From an uncultured Acidimicrobiales bacterium (GTDB lineage: Bacteria; Actinomycetota; Acidimicrobiia; Acidimicrobiales; SZUA-35), in assembly GCA_938028175.1 (NCBI GenBank), contig CALJAE010000191.1, forward strand, positions 1-9,870: DNA of 9,870 bases, read 5' to 3'. The position numbers were made by a program, and so were the translations under genes. Below, piece by piece: positions 5,289 to 9,870 of this stretch (positions within the stretch are counted from its first letter, which is position 1; every line of letters starts with the position of its first letter). Below the pieces are notes generated by a model. That model did not search any database and was not told the DNA's origin. It saw only the letters and a list, made by a program, of their open reading frames with translations.

Positions 5289-6103
5289 CGGGCTCTTCGC
5301 ATTCCTGCATAATATGGCTGTAGATGGTCTCGTTTTAGTGCTGGGAATCGAGGTCTAGCGATGTCAGACTTAATGAGGTCCACTGCATCAGGGCCTAAGC
5401 TACTTTCTAAAGTTTCTATAAGTCGGGCTAAGCCTTCAAAGGGTGGCATTTCCTCGAGGTCGACCTCGACACCTTGTCTTGCTAGCCCGACTAAAATTTG
5501 TTTGAGGATCGTGGCAACGCTACCCGTGTTAGCACGATTGACATTTTTGAAACTTGGAAATCCATGATCTGGGATGTCGCCACCGTGCCGGTGCGCAAGC
5601 TGATGCATCAAGTCGACGTGCTTGGCATCGTATAGGACTTTGAGAGCAGCGTTGCGGTATCGTTCATTGCCAGGTTGCAAAACTCTCCTAGTTAGCTCCG
5701 CCAAAAGTTTGATAGTCATTGTGTTCGGCTCAAAAACCCAGCTTGGTGAGGCTGGGTTAAGTTCGTTGTACCAGCCGTTTGATTCCCTAGATCCAGTACT
5801 GGCCCGAAACTGTGCTATGTCGGTTAGGCAACGGTCTTCAATGCTGATTTTTGTTTTCGGCATTTGCTGTGATCCTAGGAGGAGTTTGAATGTTGCCAGA
5901 TCCATCCCTGAATGACTAAGAATCTCGATTAGTTCACCTCGTACCAAAAAGTGTCCGAATGAGGTCTCCAGCGCCCGGGTAATAGGCGAATAGCTACCTC
6001 TTCTTTTAGGGGAGTAAGCTCCAAAGGGGCCGAGGCCCATACTGAGGTGTGAAAGTGCTTCAGATCGAACTTGTCGATATTCCTTGTTCCGATAGGGTTC
6101 CAC
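5285..6103 (-). CDS. Unrecognised 272-aa protein, paralogue of gene A (gene B)
   Basis: The family is not recognised. The 272-aa product looks soluble and helical; the N-terminal ~50 residues are basic and aromatic-rich. It shares with gene A: FLVRGELIEILSHSG (52-66), SWVFE (121-125), VLYDA (156-160), MHQLAHRHGG (166-175) and a C-terminal LIKSDIARPRFPAL (243-256). The spacing from W122 to the first His (45 residues; 44 in A) and from that His to the C-terminal motif (76 in both) supports homology. The second HELAH residue is Gln here, so the zinc-protease signature is broken. It starts with GTG at 6103, preceded by AGGCGG 6 nt upstream and by a GATAAT that is too close to act as a promoter for this start. 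It lies 79 bp downstream of dinG on the same strand, and the 3' end overlaps the ThuA operon by 4 bp. Confidence 0.78.
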   Translation of the reverse strand: MEPYRNKEYRQVRSEALSHLSMGLGPFGAYSPKRRGSYSPITRALETSFGHFLVRGELIEILSHSGMDLATFKLLLGSQQMPKTKISIEDRCLTDIAQFRASTGSRESNGWYNELNPASPSWVFEPNTMTIKLLAELTRRVLQPGNERYRNAALKVLYDAKHVDLMHQLAHRHGGDIPDHGFPSFKNVNRANTGSVATILKQILVGLARQGVEVDLEEMPPFEGLARLIETLESSLGPDAVDLIKSDIARPRFPALKRDHLQPYYAGMRRAR

Positions 6104-6125
6104 TATTATCCGCCTGTTCTCCGCT

Positions 6126-6154
6126 GTCGCCTTTAACTTTGAGTCTTAGGCGAC
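6126..6154. repeat. Perfect 7-bp inverted repeat between dinG and gene B
   Basis: GTCGCCT (6126-6132) and AGGCGAC (6148-6154) are exact reverse complements around a 15-nt centre. There is no T-run, so a strong intrinsic terminator is not indicated. It could be an operator or an mRNA stem in the dinG-gene B intergenic region. Confidence 0.4.
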
Positions 6155-6175
6155 CCTGAGTCTATGCAGGGACTC
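6154..6175. other. Overlapping alternative stems, possible pseudoknot, just after dinG
   Basis: CCCTG (6154-6158) pairs with CAGGG (6167-6171), and GAGTC (6158-6162) pairs with GACTC (6171-6175). The arms interleave and share one base each, so they are either mutually exclusive hairpins or a small H-type pseudoknot with about 4 bp per stem. They begin 8 bp beyond the dinG stop codon. Confidence 0.3.
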
Positions 6176-6182
6176 TAGGAAT

Positions 6183-8087
6183 CTACGAGAGTTTTTCCAA
6201 AAAATTCAGCGCAGTATCTTTGTCTTTGGTGCGTTTAAACGGAGGTAGTGCATTGATCAGTTCCCAGCGGTAGCTCTTGGCAGTTGCGAGGCGAGGATCC
6301 AAGACAGCCACGACACCTCTGTCTTCGTTAGATCTGATCAGTCGACCCGCTGCCTGAGCTAAGAGGGTTTGTGCTCTAGGTATATCGACAGTTGCAAATG
6401 CCTGCGCTCCTGCTCTGTCGCGTTTAGCAGCTGTGATCGGCTCGTTCGGTCTTGGAAATGGAATTCGATCGATTATTACAAGGCTCAGCGTGTCGCCGGG
6501 GATGTCGACTCCCTGCCAGAAAGACATGGTTGCTAGGAGACAGGCTTCTGGCTTTTCTCTGAATTGCTTCAACAGATGTGATTTTGAGTTGTCGCCCTGT
6601 GTGAGGATGGGATAGTCACAATTTGTTAGTAGATGAATCTCGGCTTCTCTCATAGCAGAGTAGCTGGTAAATAGAACGAGGGTTCGACCACCGGCTGCGT
6701 TGATCAGGTCGGTTATTTCTCTATGGGTCGCTTCTCTGTAATCGGGCGAGTTTGGATTAGGCAGGTGAGCGGGGCAATACAAGAGTCCTAGCTCTTCGTA
6801 GTCAAACGGTGAGCCGACTCTGTGAACCTCGGTCGACTCATCACCTATTAGTTGATCAGCTATAGTCGCTGGCATCGTAGCGCTAGTAAATACTGCCGCT
6901 GTTTCATCATCTAGCGCTGCATCAACTAAGCCGGCCACGCTTATGGGGGTAACCCTAAGTCCTGGTAGATCTAAGCGATCCTCAACCCAGACAACTTGGT
7001 CTTTGTCTGCTTCAAGGACCGAGTCGGCTGTAACTGCGAGTTTCTCTGCGTATTGATTAAGTCGCTCTAGCTTGGCCATAAAGTCAGGGTTTACCGACTT
7101 ACGCATACCTCTAGCTTTGGAAACTGTTTTCTCGCAGATGCTTCGTCCGGCAACTAGAGCTGAGACTATTTCGGTATCAAGCTTGCAAGCCTCACCACGA
7201 CTCGGCTCAAGCACTTCCCCTAAGCGATCCGCTACCTTGTCGATTGCATTTGGAAAGTCTTTGTCTGTACTTACTGTGCGAAATTGCGATGCGAGGTTCT
7301 TGAATGCTTGGGGTCCGATGTCTAGCCCGCAGGTTGTACCAAAGATTTCAGGCAACTGGTGTGCTTCGTCGAACACAACTGTTTCGTGGTCGGGGAGTAG
7401 TCCGTCTTCTGAAGCGATGTGCAGCCCGTATAGAAAATGATTAGTTACGATAATGTCTGCAGCGTACGCTTCGTTGCGGGCGTCTTCGGAGAAACACTCT
7501 TCACCCATGGGGCACTTAGAGGCTCCGGGGCATTCGTTGGCAGGGATCGAGACACTTCGCCAAACTCCAGGCGCAACACTGAAATCTAGATCTTCTTTGT
7601 CTCCGGTCGGCGTTGAGTCAGCCCATTCCAGAACTTGTTCTAGCTGATCGGATTCGTCAACCTGCAGACTGAGTTGTGTTTCATCTGCAAGCTCAACGAG
7701 TTTCTGTTTACAAAGGTAGTTATTGCGGCCTTTGAGAATCGCTGCTTTTTTAGATGAACCCAGCGATGACAACACATGGGGAATGTCGTGATTGGCTAAC
7801 TGGGATTGCAGAGCAATGGTGGCTGTCGAGACAACAACTGTTTGGTCGCTAGATACCACCGGGGTTAAATACGCAAAAGACTTACCGGTACCAGTGCCAG
7901 CTTCCACAAATAGGCGTTCTGATTCAGATACTGCTTGTTCGACCAACTCAGCCATTTTCAGCTGTTGTGGTCGAAGTTCCCCGCCAGCGCCTAAGCCGGC
8001 GATGACTTTATCTAGTTCTGCTTTGAGTTCAGACATTAGCCCATAAGGATAGTCGCCTATAACGACAGTGACCTTGCCAATTGCCAT
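6183..8087 (-). CDS. dinG: DinG-family ATP-dependent DNA helicase (XPD-like, iron-sulfur)
   Basis: This 634-aa superfamily 2 helicase matches DinG/XPD. Motifs are RPQQ (39-42), Walker A EAGTGTGKS (62-70), motif Ia STATIALQSQL (87-97), DEAH box (240-243), TSATMP, FWQGVDIPG (523-531, motif V) and QAAGRLIR (578-585, motif VI). Four cysteines (126, 186, 192, 198) between Walker A and DEAH fit the [4Fe-4S] cluster of this family. DinG unwinds DNA 5' to 3', including D-loops and R-loops, and helps when replication meets transcription. No exonuclease domain is fused. The drawn ATG is the most upstream one; Met18 (8036), beginning MSELKAELDKV, may be the true start because family members usually begin shortly before the RPxQ segment. 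Neither start has a Shine-Dalgarno. It diverges from uppS with 40 bp between. Confidence 0.95.
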   Translation of the reverse strand: MAIGKVTVVIGDYPYGLMSELKAELDKVIAGLGAGGELRPQQLKMAELVEQAVSESERLFVEAGTGTGKSFAYLTPVVSSDQTVVVSTATIALQSQLANHDIPHVLSSLGSSKKAAILKGRNNYLCKQKLVELADETQLSLQVDESDQLEQVLEWADSTPTGDKEDLDFSVAPGVWRSVSIPANECPGASKCPMGEECFSEDARNEAYAADIIVTNHFLYGLHIASEDGLLPDHETVVFDEAHQLPEIFGTTCGLDIGPQAFKNLASQFRTVSTDKDFPNAIDKVADRLGEVLEPSRGEACKLDTEIVSALVAGRSICEKTVSKARGMRKSVNPDFMAKLERLNQYAEKLAVTADSVLEADKDQVVWVEDRLDLPGLRVTPISVAGLVDAALDDETAAVFTSATMPATIADQLIGDESTEVHRVGSPFDYEELGLLYCPAHLPNPNSPDYREATHREITDLINAAGGRTLVLFTSYSAMREAEIHLLTNCDYPILTQGDNSKSHLLKQFREKPEACLLATMSFWQGVDIPGDTLSLVIIDRIPFPRPNEPITAAKRDRAGAQAFATVDIPRAQTLLAQAAGRLIRSNEDRGVVAVLDPRLATAKSYRWELINALPPFKRTKDKDTALNFLEKLS

Positions 8088-8095
8088 AGTACAAT
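8068..8095 (+). promoter_or_regulatory. Candidate uppS promoter
   Basis: GTGACC (8068-8073) and TACAAT (8090-8095) are 16 bp apart and match consensus in four and five positions. A start near 8102 would leave a leader of about 25 nt with a weak AGGG (8114-8117) before the ATG. The promoter overlaps the dinG 5' end as drawn, which is easier to accept if dinG starts at 8036. Confidence 0.45.
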
Positions 8096-8127
8096 GAGGG
8101 GCATCTCAAATTCAGGGTTATTGGGCC

Positions 8128-8841
8128 ATGAGCGAACGACAACACAACTTAATAGTGCCATCGCATATCGCCTGCGTTATGGACGGAAATGGTCGCTGGG
8201 CTAAAGAACGTGGTCTTAAGCGAACCGACGGCCACCTGGAAGGCGAAGAAGCACTACACCGTGTAGTACAAGCAGCAAACGATCTTGGAGTGGAGTGGCT
8301 AACCGTTTATGCATTCTCTACTGAGAATTGGAAACGTCCTCCTTCTGAAGTGGCATTTCTGATGAAGTTGGTCGATGAGTCAGTGCTGCTGAAGCGTCGT
8401 GATGAACTTCACGAAAAGAACGTAAGAGTAAAAGTCATAGGCCGTCGAGATTGGCGAGTGCCTCGTAAAGTTCTAAAGCGAATTGATGAGACCGTTGAGC
8501 TAACAAAAGACAACACGGGCATGACGCTGACCATTGCGTTTAACTATGGGTCACAGGCAGAACTTGTCGATGCAGTCCGAAAGATTATTGACTCAGGAGT
8601 GCAGGCATCGGATGTTGATGAGAAAAGAATTTCTGCAAACTTGTATGATGCGGCTATTCCTGACGTTGATCTATGGATCAGAACTTCTGGAGAGTACAGG
8701 CTGAGCAACTTCATGACCTGGCAGGCCAGCTATGCGGAAATGGTTTTCTTAGATACCTATTGGCCAGACATGGACAAAGGTCAGTTAGAAGACGCAATCG
8801 AAGAATTTAGCCGCCGACATAGACGCTTCGGCGGGCTCTAG
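8128..8841 (+). CDS. uppS: Undecaprenyl diphosphate synthase (cis-prenyltransferase)
   Basis: The 237-aa protein is a full-length cis-prenyltransferase. It has the catalytic MDGNGRWA (18-25, with Asp19), RxDGHxxG (31-38 region), the YAFSTENWKRP signature, the IAFNYGSQAEL segment and the C-terminal DLWIRTSGEYRLSNF motif. The enzyme adds isopentenyl units to farnesyl diphosphate to make the C55 lipid carrier for peptidoglycan and other wall polymers. Actinobacteria can carry a second cis-prenyltransferase that makes short Z,E-farnesyl diphosphate, and sequence alone does not fully exclude that product; UppS is favoured by the genomic context near era. The 3' end overlaps convergent gene D by 35 bp, which covers the codons for the last residues, SRRHRRFGGL. 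Confidence 0.95.
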   Translation: MSERQHNLIVPSHIACVMDGNGRWAKERGLKRTDGHLEGEEALHRVVQAANDLGVEWLTVYAFSTENWKRPPSEVAFLMKLVDESVLLKRRDELHEKNVRVKVIGRRDWRVPRKVLKRIDETVELTKDNTGMTLTIAFNYGSQAELVDAVRKIIDSGVQASDVDEKRISANLYDAAIPDVDLWIRTSGEYRLSNFMTWQASYAEMVFLDTYWPDMDKGQLEDAIEEFSRRHRRFGGL

Positions 8842-9454
8842 AGTTAGCTTCGTCTCGTAGAACTTGAGAAGCCGGTGTCGTCAGAGTGTTCAGGTTGAGA
8901 ATTCTTTGTCGGCCGTGATTGGCGCCTTGCATCTTAATGATTTTGATACCAGTGTCGGCTATGTCTAGAGGGAATGGTCGCCGTTTCAGCTCCCGGATAC
9001 AAGTCTCAACGTATCTGGGGTTAATAGAGGCAATGGCTACGATAATCTGTGCGAGCAGAATTGGGTTTTGTATGATGTTGTCACGATGCAGCAGAATGTC
9101 TGCGATGCGATCACAAGCGGGTGTGTCTGGGGCACTCGCTAACTTTCGATATGGGTAAGCCCGAAGGACAACTGGGTAAGCGGGAGCCCAATCATCGGAC
9201 GGATCTAGGTTTGTCAGTGAGCGTTCTATTTCTAGCCAGCTCGTATCTATCGGGTGGCGTCGAGAGTTAGATGCGGCGAGAACTGTTCTATCTGCCAGGG
9301 TCAAATATGTGTCAATTTCTGGAGGGTTTAGTTCAAAGGTTTCAAGATCAAGCCACTGCCGGCGGAGTTCATCTGTGATGACGCTATTGCTATTGATCTT
9401 GTCTAGGTGTTTTAGAGAGAACCATCCCAGGTCCGAATAGTTTTGGTTACTCAC
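8807..9454 (-). CDS. Unrecognised 215-aa protein (gene D)
   Basis: The family is not recognised. The 215-aa product has no signal peptide. Residues about 113-176 form consecutive hydrophobic helices (RIADILLHRDNIIQ, ILLAQIIVAIASINPRYVE, then PLDIADTGIKIIKMQG) that look like a helical-repeat or packed-helix core rather than membrane spans, because charged residues break them up. Both termini are polar; the C-terminus is Arg-rich. The start is GTG at 9454, which overlaps the upstream stop in a GTGA arrangement (4 bp), so D is translationally coupled to gene E. The 3' end runs 35 bp into uppS on the opposite strand. The 4-bp coupling and the long frame support it as a real gene; its role is unknown, but it probably works with E. 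Confidence 0.72.
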   Translation of the reverse strand: MSNQNYSDLGWFSLKHLDKINSNSVITDELRRQWLDLETFELNPPEIDTYLTLADRTVLAASNSRRHPIDTSWLEIERSLTNLDPSDDWAPAYPVVLRAYPYRKLASAPDTPACDRIADILLHRDNIIQNPILLAQIIVAIASINPRYVETCIRELKRRPFPLDIADTGIKIIKMQGANHGRQRILNLNTLTTPASQVLRDEANSRARRSVYVGG

Positions 9455-9870
9455 GCTGAATACCTTCGTAGTCCGTGGGTGCGTACCCTCTGAGAAGCTC
9501 GTAGTGCTGTACCAGCCAGTTGTGCAATTTGTGGATCAACACGAGGCTGATCGTCATCAGAAAAATTGACACCAGTCTGATCGTCGAGAAGTAAGTACCC
9601 AGACATTTGGCCTCTAACGATCTGTTCCAAGATCGGTTCTACTTCCTCGCTGTATAGATCGTTCTGCTTTTTTGTTAGCTTTGTATTTGCCGTGGCGAGA
9701 CCTAATTGCGCTGCAACAAGAAACGCAGGGATATCTAAGTGTTGTGCAGGGTCGTCGAGCATTCGCTTTAGTCGAAGCGCAAGGGAGTCAAGAAGTTTGT
9801 GGCGATGTCCGTTAGCTATGGAGAACCGGTTCGCCCATAGTCCTTGAGCAATTGCTTCTCTAGTTCTTGG
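9451..9870 (-). CDS. Unrecognised protein, C-terminal part (gene E, 5' end cut by window)
   Basis: The frame stays open from the stop at 9451 to the window edge, giving at least 139 residues. The Met at 9762 is internal or at best an alternative start, because 36 further coding residues precede it. The visible part has an amphipathic basic N-terminal stretch (REAIAQGLW...HRHKLLDSLALRLKR), a hydrophobic helix (IPAFLVAAQLGLA), an acidic middle with FSDDDQPRVD and a basic C-terminus (RASQRVRTHGLRRYSA). No known domain is recognised. Its stop codon lies within the GTGA that starts gene D, indicating one operon that enters from the right of the window. Confidence 0.68.
   Translation of the reverse strand, partial: PRTREAIAQGLWANRFSIANGHRHKLLDSLALRLKRMLDDPAQHLDIPAFLVAAQLGLATANTKLTKKQNDLYSEEVEPILEQIVRGQMSGYLLLDDQTGVNFSDDDQPRVDPQIAQLAGTALRASQRVRTHGLRRYSA

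Noticed and set aside
7072..7440. 122-aa plus-strand open frame inside dinG
   Set aside because: It is antisense to the helicase including its DEAH box, Ser/Ala-rich, and has no start signal.
1..9870. tRNA, rRNA, CRISPR array, insertion sequence, prophage or toxin-antitoxin module
   Set aside because: No cloverleaf, repeat-spacer pattern, transposase or integrase motifs or flanking direct repeats were seen; the small ORF plus gene C pair lacks any known toxin or antitoxin signature.

Overview
The window is a compact, gene-dense stretch of bacterial chromosome with moderate GC. The order corC, era, then uppS further along, with a DinG-type helicase, is typical of Actinobacteria, where ybeY-corC-era and uppS lie close together. 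The moderate GC, leaderless-looking promoters and secreted ThuA-like proteins would fit an aquatic actinobacterium such as the Acidimicrobiia. That placement is inference from context; nothing here proves it.

Layout. (1) Positions 1-1423, plus strand: the C-terminal part of a CorC/HlyC-type CBS protein, overlapping the ribosome-assembly GTPase gene era by 8 bp. (2) Positions 1404-3111, minus strand: an unrecognised 244-aa gene (gene A), a 63-aa very acidic ORF, and an unrecognised 224-aa gene (gene C). The last two form a tightly spaced pair. (3) Positions 3112-3231: a divergent regulatory region with a perfect -10 box for gene A, a perfect 6+3+6 dyad, an 8-bp inverted repeat linking the two control regions, and a strong Shine-Dalgarno for the rightward operon. 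(4) Positions 3232-5288, plus strand: two tandem, translationally coupled, membrane-anchored ThuA-domain proteins that are paralogues of each other. (5) Positions 5285-8087, minus strand: an unrecognised 272-aa gene (gene B) that is a paralogue of gene A, and dinG. (6) Positions 8128-8841, plus strand: uppS, divergent from dinG. (7) Positions 8807-9870, minus strand: two coupled unrecognised genes (D and E); E runs off the right edge.

The housekeeping genes cover membrane/ion homeostasis (corC), 30S assembly (era), DNA repair or R-loop unwinding (dinG) and peptidoglycan lipid-carrier synthesis (uppS). They are interspersed with lineage-specific genes. The most distinctive block is 2377-6103: two paralogous cytoplasmic-looking proteins (A and B) flank two paralogous, membrane-anchored sugar-type ThuA proteins. 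The control region between A and the first ThuA gene is shared. All three convergent gene pairs overlap at their 3' ends, so the genome is streamlined. No RNA gene, CRISPR array, insertion sequence or prophage signature was seen.
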